A stretch of 64,000 bases of DNA, from NCBI GenBank assembly GCA_947258385.1, contig CAMYII010000024.1:1-64000 (forward strand), in the 5' to 3' direction. A program made the translations under genes and the position numbers. The notes under the pieces are model-generated. The model ran no database searches. It was not told the origin of the DNA and worked only from the letters and a program-made list of their open reading frames with translations. Source of the DNA: Acidiferrobacterales bacterium. Its GTDB lineage: Bacteria > Pseudomonadota > Gammaproteobacteria > Acidiferrobacterales > SZUA-150. Below, piece by piece: positions 47,037 to 54,749 of this stretch; the first letter of the stretch is position 1, and each line of letters opens with the position of its first letter.

Positions 47037-47361
47037 TCGTACTCCCCAGACTCAAAGTCGGTATTTCTGGTCCGTATTTCTTGAGCAATTTGCAAATACC
47101 TACCTGAGAATCAATGTCCGGGGCGGTCTTGCACCGGCGGGAGTCTTTGTCGCCTTCAATTTCAAAGACCATCGCATCAATAACGCCTGAACAAATCCCG
47201 GGACAATAAAATCACTACGCCTCGTTCACCCGGCTTGGCTGCCGTCGCGGTCAGAATATTGTGCGATTGCGAAACATCCAATGCATTTATTCATGCATTC
47301 ACGGAAAACCGTCGAGCATCAACGCTAGACAGTTTGTGCGTCTGCCACTGCAATAGCGCCT
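47037..47361. other. Unassigned stretch before the XRE gene
   Basis: About 325 bp. One frame (about 46963-47190) reads through without stops and ends LAPAGVFVAFNFKDHRINNA, but it has no start codon with a ribosome-binding site and no family I recognise. It may be part of the relic to its left. Confidence 0.25.
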
Positions 47362-47682
47362 ATGGAAAGCGAAAGACGGGTACGGACGCTGCTTGCCCGG
47401 AACCTGCGCCTGCTGCGTTTTCTGCGCGGTTGGTCGCAGGAAAATCTGGCAGCGGCGAGTGGGCTGCACCGTACCTATATCAGCTCCCTAGAACGAGGCA
47501 AATGCAATGCAAGCCTGGATAACGTCGAGAAGCTGGCGAACGCCTTCGGGCTCGCGGTGCACGAGCTGTTACATCCCAAGGGTGCGTCATCGTCTTTTAC
47601 GCAACATATCTCGCCCGAGGGGCTCACGCCTGAGGACGTTGTGCCGTCGGCGTTTGTGGATTCGGACCGAAAGGAGTCATGA
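47362..47682 (+). CDS. XRE-family helix-turn-helix regulator
   Basis: 106 residues. The Cro/CI-type DNA-binding domain is at about 10-70: LARNLRLLRFLRGWSQENLAAASGLHRTYISSLERGKCNASLDNVEKLANAFGLAVHELL. The tail of about 35 residues is Ser/Pro-rich and has no recognised domain, so it is a single-domain regulator. The stop TGA (47680-47682) is 2 bp from the ATG of a CsrA-like gene whose ribosome-binding site lies inside this gene. Regulator and CsrA-like protein are therefore made together. Small XRE proteins of this sort occur on mobile elements and in toxin or phage control circuits; here the target is unknown. Confidence 0.9.
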   Translation: MESERRVRTLLARNLRLLRFLRGWSQENLAAASGLHRTYISSLERGKCNASLDNVEKLANAFGLAVHELLHPKGASSSFTQHISPEGLTPEDVVPSAFVDSDRKES

Positions 47683-47684
47683 TC

Positions 47685-47924
47685 ATGCTCATACTGACAC
47701 GCAAACCTGGTCAAATCATCAAAATCGCGCATGCGGCCAATTTGGATCCGTATACCCCGATCGGGGAGGTCTTCGTCAACGGACCCATGGAGGTGATGGT
47801 CTCCAGCGTGCACGGGCGCCAGGTCCGAATCGGGATCAGGGCCCACCCCGGACTGCTTATCCTAAGAGCGGAGTTGTATGCGCGAAGCATCGAGCGCGTG
47901 TTAAGGCACAAGCTGCGAGTGTAG
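47685..47924 (+). CDS. CsrA-like RNA-binding protein with an insertion
   Basis: 79 residues from ATG 47685. This start is chosen because AAGGAG lies 8 bp upstream and the protein then opens MLILTRKPG, exactly like CsrA; the ATG at 47679 is too close to the site. Beta-1 (MLILTR) and the later block VHGRQVRIGIRAHPGLLILRAELYARSI match CsrA, including the RNA-contacting Leu4, Arg6 and the arginine equivalent to Arg44. About 17 residues (around AANLDPYTPIGEVFVNG) are inserted between strands 1 and 2. The protein is longer than normal CsrA (about 60). CsrA dimers bind GGA motifs in mRNA leaders to control translation. This looks like a diverged paralogue, not the housekeeping copy. Confidence 0.8.
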   Translation: MLILTRKPGQIIKIAHAANLDPYTPIGEVFVNGPMEVMVSSVHGRQVRIGIRAHPGLLILRAELYARSIERVLRHKLRV

Positions 47925-48171
47925 GGCAGCAAGGAATGTGTTTATCACACGCTCACGAGCAAGATACAGGTCGTTCGCGCTGTGCCGCTTGCCGTTTCAG
48001 GGGCTTCGCTATCACGACCGTTGCGGCGATGAGAGAGGCCCGCGACAGTCGGGCTTCCGGCAGTCGGTCCATAAGGCAGTGCACAAAAGTTGATGTGTCA
48101 TAGCTTTTGCCCGTGCGCGATGTCAACGCAGGGCAACTTCCATGTGAATTGGAAACCCAGCAGACACCTGA
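47925..48171. other. Gap after the CsrA-like gene
   Basis: About 250 bp with no supported gene. No clear terminator was found for the XRE-CsrA pair. Confidence 0.3.
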
Positions 48172-48174
48172 ATG

Positions 48175-48372
48175 ATGAGACAACGATTGATCGCCGCCGG
48201 TTTTTTATTTCTGGTCGGGCCTGGCAATGCGCTGGTGGAGGAAGCGCCGGCGCTGCCAAACATGCTTGTCGAAGCACAATGCGGCGCTGCTCAGTCTCAG
48301 CAGACACGAGAAACAAAGGGTGCTGGAGATAAACCAGCACCCTTATGTCTGAAAAAACAAATCCGACCGTAG
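48175..48372 (+). CDS. Possible small exported peptide
   Basis: 65 residues starting MRQRLIAAGFLFLVGPGNALVEE, which resembles a signal peptide. The rest is short, polar and unrecognised. The last third overlaps a perfect hairpin that probably terminates the convergent gene, and there is no strong ribosome-binding site. Low confidence. Confidence 0.25.
   Translation: MRQRLIAAGFLFLVGPGNALVEEAPALPNMLVEAQCGAAQSQQTRETKGAGDKPAPLCLKKQIRP
48316..48344 (-). terminator. Hairpin after the orphan binding-protein gene
   Basis: AAGGGTGCTGG (48316-48326) and CCAGCACCCTT (48334-48344) form a perfect 11-bp stem with a seven-base loop. Read on the minus strand, it lies about 30 bp beyond the stop codon of the convergent gene and is followed by TGTTTCT. 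This suits a terminator for that gene. Confidence 0.65.
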
Positions 48373-48373
48373 C

Positions 48374-49501
48374 TTAGTACGTTCCAATGCGGTGTTTGCT
48401 CACCGAACCGTCATAGCTATAAGGCCCTGAAAGCTCGTCCGCACTTGCGGGGATGAAGCCGACGTTTTCGAGGATGTCCTGGGCCGTCTGGCTGCACAGA
48501 AATTCGAGCCATGCTAGCGCGGCCTGCTTGTGCGATGGATCCATGGCACCCTCAACGATGGTGGCCAGATAGTTGACCTTCTCTCGCCGATCCAGAGATT
48601 TACCATCGGCACCGACGCCGCCGATGTAGGCGGCGGCAAGGTCTGTTTTTCCTAGCCTGTTTTGTTGGTAGAGAACCTCGGTGATCCATACCGGTCCCAA
48701 CCGGGCCCCACCGGCACGCAGGTAGGCGGGTGTCTCGAGATGGTGAATCGACGTGAGTATGGTTTTACCCTGTTTCACCTTGTCGTGGTAAACGATGCGG
48801 CGCATGGAATTGACCGGATCGTTGGCCAGTTGTGCCGGATCAAACATCTTCGGGTCGAGCGCCTGAATCGAAGCATCATCGGGAAACAAGACCTTGGAGG
48901 TGTCTGTGTACATTTGCCAGATATGGCGTTCGATACCCTGGGTCAGGATATCGGGTTCGGAGATGGTTACAAGTGGATCCGTCATGAGGTCATAGAATGC
49001 TTGCGGTGACAATGTCTGTCCAGCCAATGGGTCGTTGGCGTCTACCATGAGCGCGAGGCGGTTGTGCGCATAAGTGTAATACTGGGTAATCAATCCTGCC
49101 TCGGCCAGCTGGTCCATGTGCCCCTTGTTAACAGTGGTGTAGACATCGGGCAGCACGCTCAGCTCAAAGCCGTCCGGGGCAAGCGAATTCTCGGCATGGA
49201 TCTCGATACCGCCGGCGAGGATCCACTTCAATTCCTTGCCAGGGGGGATCGTCACATAGAAAATGTCGCTGATTTCAGGGTGCTGCTGTTTGAATGCCTG
49301 AACCAATTGATCCATCATTACGAACTGATTACCAGCCATGAACAGTCTTAGTTCGGCCTTTATGGGATCGCCATGGAACTGTCCGACAACCTCCGTTTCC
49401 GGTACAGTGAGTTTATAAAAGCCTCCAGCTGCCAATGCGTTGGCGGTGCAGGATAGCGTCACGGCTACGCAAGATAAATAATACGCCATTTGTTTAAACA
49501 T
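48374..49501 (-). CDS. Orphan extracellular solute-binding protein (ModA/SBP_bac_11-like)
   Basis: 375 residues from ATG 49501 (AGGAGGG upstream; longer frames lack a signal peptide). A signal peptide ends near ANALA. The mature part opens with FYKLTVPETEV and an unusual N-terminal stretch, then AELRLFMAGNQFVMMDQLVQAFKQQHPEISDIFYVTIPPGKELKWILAGG, the first-lobe pattern of class II oxyanion-type binding proteins. The C-terminal half has LGPVWITEVLYQQNRLGKTDLAAAYIGG and AALAWLEFLCSQTAQDILENVGF, a typical ending for this class. No permease or ATPase is adjacent. Molybdate, tungstate or another oxyanion is possible, but the ligand is unknown. Confidence 0.75.
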   Translation of the reverse strand: MFKQMAYYLSCVAVTLSCTANALAAGGFYKLTVPETEVVGQFHGDPIKAELRLFMAGNQFVMMDQLVQAFKQQHPEISDIFYVTIPPGKELKWILAGGIEIHAENSLAPDGFELSVLPDVYTTVNKGHMDQLAEAGLITQYYTYAHNRLALMVDANDPLAGQTLSPQAFYDLMTDPLVTISEPDILTQGIERHIWQMYTDTSKVLFPDDASIQALDPKMFDPAQLANDPVNSMRRIVYHDKVKQGKTILTSIHHLETPAYLRAGGARLGPVWITEVLYQQNRLGKTDLAAAYIGGVGADGKSLDRREKVNYLATIVEGAMDPSHKQAALAWLEFLCSQTAQDILENVGFIPASADELSGPYSYDGSVSKHRIGTY

Positions 49502-50236
49502 GCTCCCTGTCCCTCCTATATTTTGAGCGTTACAACGACCGTTGCCCAACGCGCCGTAACGTGCGCTACAGGCCGAATGCGCTTCTTGACTGCAAACGAT
49601 TTCGGCCCATGCTGGGCGGGGGTCGATGGATATGGGGGTTTCCGTGTTGTTAGGCAGCAGTATTAGTGTTGTTGTTCTACCAGGCTTCCTGCCGCGATAC
49701 CTCCACGATTGTGACGTTGATTGAAGTATCAATTCCTTTTGTGGTTGTTCCCTCCCGTCAAGACTGGGTCAAGAAAGAAAATGGGTGAGTATCGATAAAG
49801 TGTAGATTAATTTTGCCGTTTGTGAAGGAGAAAATAAGATCTTGATGGTCGGAAAGTTTAATCCCAGGCGCTGTGCCATAGGCAATCGCCTGCATAGCAG
49901 GCAAACGACATCGCATCTTTAATATTGAATGCATTGGCGGGCTGAAAATGGAGTAGCACGATATTATTAATTAAGGTAAAACTAATAATTCCAAGCGATT
50001 CGGACTTGCCAGTCCGCGAATGCGGGGGGTAGCTATCATTGGTTGGCCGACGATAGAGCGTCTAATTGCGCTTTTTATGGCTTTGTTTATAACCATTTAG
50101 TGGGTTGACATTTCAATGCCTCCTATCGCAACAACTGGCAAAGGGGCGATAGTGTCATTTGACCTACTGAGGCTGTGTAGTGTTTTCAGGCGTTCATGGC
50201 CGGTACAGCGCGCGGTCCATTTTTTGGGGTAAGAAT
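49502..50236. other. Long AT-richer gap
   Basis: 735 bp without a supported gene on either strand. It is clearly AT-richer than neighbouring genes and includes a GCCTGC-ATA-GCAGGC hairpin near 49889-49903. It should contain promoters for the divergent binding-protein and thioesterase genes. No known riboswitch was recognised. Confidence 0.4.
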
Positions 50237-50683
50237 ATGAGTGAGATGGAATATGGCCTGGAGAGGGTGTTGCACGATGAAATTCCATTAACAAAAGATA
50301 TGGGTATCGAAGTTGTCCGTTACGACGGCCGGGCACTGACGCTAAAAGCGCCGATAGCACCCAACATGAACCACAAGTCCACTGTATTTGGCGGCAGCCT
50401 TTATTCAGTTGCGGTATTGTCAGGTTGGGGTTTATTGCACCTCAAACTGAAGGAACAGGGCCTGGCGGGGCATATTGTAATTTATGAGAGTACCATCTCC
50501 TTCCATGTGCCTGTTGTCGAGGATTTCGAAGCGCAGTGTAAGTTATCTGAAGAATCCACATTCTCAAGATTTGTGGCAGGATTCCGAAAGAAAGGAATGT
50601 CAAAGATTTGCCTCCACGCTAATGTAAAGTCAAAGTCCAGCGTTGCCGTTAATTTCAAAGGGATTTATGTCGTTCACGCTTGA
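50237..50683 (+). CDS. Hotdog-fold thioesterase (YiiD C-terminal type)
   Basis: 148 residues from ATG 50237 (GGGGTAAG upstream); an upstream frame lacks support. The hotdog fold is shown by LERVLHDEIPLTKDMGIEVVRYDGRALTLKAPIAPNMNHKSTVFGGSLYSVAVLSGWGLL, where NHKSTVFGGSL is the helix-start motif of the PaaI/YiiD group. Such proteins split acyl-CoA or acyl-carrier thioesters. A TGCACGC-TT-GCGTGCA palindrome lies 24 bp after the stop codon. The real substrate is unknown. A second hotdog-fold gene follows downstream. Confidence 0.85.
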   Translation: MSEMEYGLERVLHDEIPLTKDMGIEVVRYDGRALTLKAPIAPNMNHKSTVFGGSLYSVAVLSGWGLLHLKLKEQGLAGHIVIYESTISFHVPVVEDFEAQCKLSEESTFSRFVAGFRKKGMSKICLHANVKSKSSVAVNFKGIYVVHA

Positions 50684-50706
50684 ACGGCCGGGTCGCGAAA
50701 GAGTCA

Positions 50707-50722
50707 TGCACGCTTGCGTGCA
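50707..50722 (+). terminator. Palindrome after the thioesterase
   Basis: TGCACGC-TT-GCGTGCA, a perfect 7-bp stem 24 bp after the stop codon, with TTTCTTT about 10 bp further on. A weak terminator is possible. Confidence 0.45.
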
Positions 50723-51134
50723 AGCCAGTTTCTTTAGATAACGGATTTGTTATAAGATATCCGCCGGAGCTAGGTATTGTCTAGCGCAAGATATCGGATA
50801 AAGACGCTTCACATTGAGCTGATTATGCATGAGAGGGGCGGCACAGGTAAGGGAATTGAAGATGACTGCGTTTCTTCCGCTCATGGCGACATATCGGAAA
50901 ATTCCCGTTTTATCTGGCAAGAGGTCAGCCAGGTGCGACGATTATCGGTGATGCAGCAAAATCAATGGTGTCGTTAATCTGATTCCAAGCTTCGGTGGAG
51001 TGTGCATCTATACGCGTTTTCCGATTTCAAGAAGGACACGAGCGTGCTGGAGCAGAATGATCATAAAAGACGGCATTGATAAGGCGAGCCCGCCCTGGAG
51101 AGGTACTCGATGGGTGAAGGCCCAGGAGGAGAGG
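50723..51134. other. Gap between two hotdog-fold genes
   Basis: About 410 bp with short frames only. The AGGAGGAGAGG ribosome-binding site of the next gene lies at its end. Nothing else is recognised. Confidence 0.35.
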
Positions 51135-51611
51135 ATGGCGAATGCTAATACGGCGGCGACATTGTTGGCGGCATGGCGCCGATTGAGCCCCTTACCCGGC
51201 GGGACCTGGCTGTTCAGCCGTCTATTAGGTTGGATGGTGCCCTACAGCGGCACGATCGGCGCCCACATTCTGGAACTGCGGCCCGGTTATGCACGGGTCG
51301 AGCTGCGCGATCACAGGCGGGTACGGAATCATCTCAATTCCATCCATGCGATCGCATTGGCCAATCTCGGTGAGATCGCGAGCGGGCTTTCACTGTTCAG
51401 CGGCCTGCCCGAGGGTGTGAAGGGGATCCCGACCGGTCTGTCGATCGATTATCTGAAGAAGGCGCGTGGCCGCCTGACCGCGGAAGGCAGCTGCACCCTG
51501 CCTGACGTCAATGTGGAAATCGAGCACGTCGTGCACGCGGATATCCGTGACGGGGACGGTGATACGGTTGCGCGCACTGCCGTGCGCTGGCTGCTGGCGC
51601 CGGATGAGTAG
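51135..51611 (+). CDS. Hotdog-fold protein, DUF4442 type
   Basis: 158 residues from ATG 51135, which directly follows AGGAGGAGAGG. The chain shows [71 protein letters not shown]. The N-H-L-N-S-I-H-A motif and the length fit DUF4442 hotdog proteins, which are thought to act on acyl thioesters. Its stop codon overlaps the start of a flavin oxidoreductase gene by 8 bp, so the two are made together. A role in fatty-acid or lipid metabolism is inferred. Confidence 0.87.
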   Translation: MANANTAATLLAAWRRLSPLPGGTWLFSRLLGWMVPYSGTIGAHILELRPGYARVELRDHRRVRNHLNSIHAIALANLGEIASGLSLFSGLPEGVKGIPTGLSIDYLKKARGRLTAEGSCTLPDVNVEIEHVVHADIRDGDGDTVARTAVRWLLAPDE

Positions 51612-52608
51612 CCCTGTGGCGGCGCCGTCGAAGCTCGAAACCGCCTTTACCCGGCAAGTCGGAATCGAGTTGCCGCTTGTTTGCGGAGCGATGTATCCGT
51701 GCAGCAATCCCGAGCTGGTGGCTGCCGTTTCCGATGCCGGCGGTATCGGGATCGTCCAGCCGATCTCTCTGACCTATGTTCACGGCCATGAATTCCGCGA
51801 GGGATTGCGTCTTACACGGCGTTTGACGTCTAAACCAATCGGCATGAACGCATTGATCGAGCAATCCTCGCGCGCATACCACGAACGCATGGCCCAATGG
51901 ATTGACATTGCGTTGGAAGAAGGCATCCGATTCTTTATTACGTCCCTTGGCAATCCGCGCTGGGTCGCCGAGCGCGTGCACGCCGTCAACGGAGTGGTTT
52001 ACCATGATGTGACCGAGCGGAAGTGGGCCGCCAAGGGCCTCGAAGGTGGTGTCGATGGCCTGATTGCCGTCAACAACCGGGCCGGTGGGCACGCCGGGGC
52101 CAAGAGCGCGCAGGCGCTCTACGACGAACTGGTTGATCTTGGTGTGCCGCTCATTTGCGCCGGCGGTATCGGCACCGAGGCCGATTTTCTCGCGGCATTG
52201 AACATTGGTTATGCCGGCGTGCAAATGGGGACGCGTTTCATCGCCACGGAGGAGTGTCGTGCGAGCGAGGTGTACAAGGCCGCGATCGTTAATGCATCGG
52301 AGAATGATATTGTCCTGAGTGAACGGGTCACAGGGGTACCCGTCGCGGTGATACGCACACCCTACATCGAACGCACAGGTCTTAAGGCAGGTTCAATCGC
52401 CCGTTGGATGCTGCGCGGCCGCAGGACAAAGTATTTGATGCGGACGATTTATGCGCTCAAATCGCTCTGGCAGCTGAAACGCTCCTCTCTCGACGAGACC
52501 GGCGAGAGGGACTACTGGCAGGCGGGGAAAAGCGTCTCCGGTATCAACTCGGTTGAATCCGCTCAGACTATTGTCCGCCGCTTTGCGGAGGCCGTCCGCG
52601 GCGGCTGA
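51604..52608 (+). CDS. Nitronate monooxygenase-family flavin oxidoreductase (first copy)
   Basis: 334 residues from ATG 51604, overlapping the previous stop. The TIM-barrel flavin family signs are seen: [31 protein letters not shown] at the start, [13 protein letters not shown] at the catalytic and phosphate loop, [37 protein letters not shown] near the flavin phosphate. The family uses FMN with nitronates, or with enoyl substrates in PfaD/FabK-type members. Coupling to a hotdog protein favours a lipid-like substrate. The conserved His of nitronate enzymes is in the GGHAG loop. Confidence 0.9.
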   Translation: MSSPVAAPSKLETAFTRQVGIELPLVCGAMYPCSNPELVAAVSDAGGIGIVQPISLTYVHGHEFREGLRLTRRLTSKPIGMNALIEQSSRAYHERMAQWIDIALEEGIRFFITSLGNPRWVAERVHAVNGVVYHDVTERKWAAKGLEGGVDGLIAVNNRAGGHAGAKSAQALYDELVDLGVPLICAGGIGTEADFLAALNIGYAGVQMGTRFIATEECRASEVYKAAIVNASENDIVLSERVTGVPVAVIRTPYIERTGLKAGSIARWMLRGRRTKYLMRTIYALKSLWQLKRSSLDETGERDYWQAGKSVSGINSVESAQTIVRRFAEAVRGG

Positions 52609-52677
52609 ACATTTTTTCTGGACCTGATCGATGGTTTGCTGTAAAGCTGTTTCTGTCGTGACCTGGAAGGTGTATAT

Positions 52678-53190
52678 ATGGCCATAGACATCAGTATTGT
52701 CGAGGCACTTACTGAGCAAGAGTCTGATCGGCTTTTTAAGTGGGGCGAGGATATCTTTGGCGTGTCATGTCTTGCCATGGAGTGGCGGCCGAAGCGTTGG
52801 CATATCCTGCTCAAAGAGGATGGGCGGCCGGTTTCGCACGTAGGGGTACTTGAGCATCAACTGTCCATCGGGGATGAACAGCTCGCGATCGGCGGCATCG
52901 GTGCGGTGTCGACAGTCCCTGAGGCGCAGGGGAAGGGGTACGCCAGTCAGGCGATGGAATCTGCACACGCATTCATGCGGCAGGACCTGGCTGCCGACTT
53001 CGGTCTGCTTTTCTGCATAGAGCACATGGTGAAGTTCTATCAACGCCTGGGCTGGCGGCAATTGGAAGATACCGTTGTTATTGAACAGCCATCGGGTCAG
53101 ATTAGTGCTCCGTTTCCTGCGATGTATCTGCCGCTGCGCAAACGCGAGTGGCCGCCCGGGGCGATTAAGCTGGACAGCCTGCCTTGGTAG
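52678..53190 (+). CDS. GNAT-family acetyltransferase
   Basis: 170 residues. The acetyl-CoA binding motif A is VSTVPEAQGKGYASQAMESAHAFM (Q-x-x-G-x-A type). LLFCIEHMVKFYQRLGWRQLED forms the motif-B end typical of GNAT proteins. It transfers an acetyl group to an amine on a small molecule or a protein. GGAAGGTG precedes the ATG. It follows the flavin gene by 69 bp but need not share its pathway. The substrate is unknown. Confidence 0.88.
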   Translation: MAIDISIVEALTEQESDRLFKWGEDIFGVSCLAMEWRPKRWHILLKEDGRPVSHVGVLEHQLSIGDEQLAIGGIGAVSTVPEAQGKGYASQAMESAHAFMRQDLAADFGLLFCIEHMVKFYQRLGWRQLEDTVVIEQPSGQISAPFPAMYLPLRKREWPPGAIKLDSLPW

Positions 53191-53352
53191 CGGCACAAGC
53201 TGTACGGCGGATTGATAGTTGCCGCAACACAGTTGGTATCCGCTGTGTTTTATGTCAATGCAGTCCAATGAAAACCCATCGCATGCAGGGCCATTCCCAT
53301 TCGCATCGACACGTCAAGTGATAACCGCCAGGATCTCAGGATCGCCGACGAG

Positions 53353-54525
53353 TTGTTCGCGGCCGGTAAGTTCAATGAGGCCGAGCCCATTTATATGCAG
53401 GTCAGCGCCTCACATCTCGATGCCTATGTCAGTACGCGCCTCGGCCATCTGGCACTGTTGGGTAATCGTCTCCATGAGGCCCGGTACTGGCTGACCCGGG
53501 CCTGTGAGTTGGAGCCTGAATCGGTAGGGGCTCATGCGCTGCTGGCAGAGGTCTACTACCGGGCGGATGATTTTGCCAATGCAGCCAGACAGTTTCGGGG
53601 CTTGCGCCGTGATGCGCTGGCGCAGAAGCTGGAAGGCTTTGCCGGCCTTACCCCCTATGAGTTGGATCCGCCTGCCGCGGTCGCGATTGTGCCCTGGACG
53701 GCAAGCGAGCCGCTGCCGGTAGTGCAGGCTTGGATTAATGGTCAGAAAGCGAACCTGATCATCGACACCGGCGCTGGTGAGCTGGTGCTGGATCAAGAAT
53801 TTGCTCACACAGCCGGTGTAATCGCAGGGGAGTTCGAGCAGGGCAGTTTCGCCGGTGGCAGGTCAGGCCTTGTCCGGCACGGACGCGTGGACACCGTCAC
53901 ATTGGATGCGTTCAACGTGCACCATGTCCCGGTGCAGATCGTTGAGATCGAGCCGCTGTTCGCACCGTTTTTTCCGCAAACGCCCGTGCACGGGATCATC
54001 GGTACCGTGCTGCTCTGTCATTTTTTGCCCACGCTGGATTACCCGGGTAGGGCGCTTGTGTTGCGCGCCGTTACGCCATCGGAGGGGGCTGATACAGTGC
54101 TGCGAGCCAGGGGCGCCGAACACGCGCTCGTGCCATTCTGGCTTGCGGGTGATCATTACATGGTGGCGTGGGGGACGATTAATAAGGCGTATTCCACCAT
54201 GATGTTTATTGACACCGGAATGGCCGGTGCCGCATTTGCCGCACCACGCTCCACTGCGCAGGGTGCGGGGCTCAGGTTGGCGCGCGGCTTGCGGGAGACG
54301 GGTTTCGGGGGCGGCGGTGCGGTGCGGACGGTTCCGTTCTTAGTCGACGCGCTGCAGCTTGGTCAAGTCTGTCGGAGACATCTCAATGGGATGATGCTGG
54401 ACGCGTTTCCGCTGGAGCGCCAGTTCGGGTTTCGTATCGGCGGACTTCTGGCCCATGACTTCTTTCGTCAATATGTTGTGGATGTTGACTTCGCCCGCAT
54501 GACATTGACTCTAAGCGCGACGTAA
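53353..54525 (+). CDS. TPR-retropepsin protein with two aspartic protease motifs
   Basis: 390 residues from TTG 53353. The true start is uncertain: the frame stays open back to 53272 and an ATG in another frame lies at 53252, so a frameshift at the N-terminus is possible. The first 110 residues look like tetratricopeptide units (FNEAEPIYMQVSASHLDAYVSTRLGHLALLGNRLHEARYWLTRA and AHALLAEVYYRADDFANAARQF). The rest holds two half-domains of the clan AA protease fold, each with a DTG motif: NLIIDTGAGELVLD and MMFIDTGMAGAAFA. This could form one complete active site within a single chain. Bacterial members are mostly of unknown role. Confidence 0.82.
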   Translation: MFAAGKFNEAEPIYMQVSASHLDAYVSTRLGHLALLGNRLHEARYWLTRACELEPESVGAHALLAEVYYRADDFANAARQFRGLRRDALAQKLEGFAGLTPYELDPPAAVAIVPWTASEPLPVVQAWINGQKANLIIDTGAGELVLDQEFAHTAGVIAGEFEQGSFAGGRSGLVRHGRVDTVTLDAFNVHHVPVQIVEIEPLFAPFFPQTPVHGIIGTVLLCHFLPTLDYPGRALVLRAVTPSEGADTVLRARGAEHALVPFWLAGDHYMVAWGTINKAYSTMMFIDTGMAGAAFAAPRSTAQGAGLRLARGLRETGFGGGGAVRTVPFLVDALQLGQVCRRHLNGMMLDAFPLERQFGFRIGGLLAHDFFRQYVVDVDFARMTLTLSAT

Positions 54526-54650
54526 AACTCCGCACACTAACGCGGCAATATTGCTGATTGGCGCGTTGGCCCTGGCTCGGGGGGCTTGTCGCCGGTTAAG
54601 CCCACAATACTTTTCTCAGCTTGGTTTCGGAAATCAACCGGTCGCTGTTA

Positions 54651-54704
54651 CTAGGCAGGTCGCTGAAAAAGTCCTTCCATGGACTTTTTCAGCGACCTGC
54701 TAGG
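54651..54704. repeat. Perfect long palindrome (family B core)
   Basis: GCAGGTCGCTGAAAAAGTCC (54655-54674) and GGACTTTTTCAGCGACCTGC (54681-54700) form 20 bp of perfect pairing with loop TTCCAT; CTAG on both outer sides extends it after a one-base bulge. It lies between convergent genes ending at 54525 and 54750 and could terminate both. The centre GTCCTTCCATGGAC is shared, with changes, by elements at 37891 and 58661. Confidence 0.85.
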
Positions 54705-54749
54705 GCTACATTAGCCTCGGGGGACGACGGCCTGATCACGAGATAATCA

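Noticed and set aside
49502-50236. Possible riboswitch in the long gap
   Set aside because: The small hairpin near 49889 is isolated; no conserved core of a known riboswitch class was seen.
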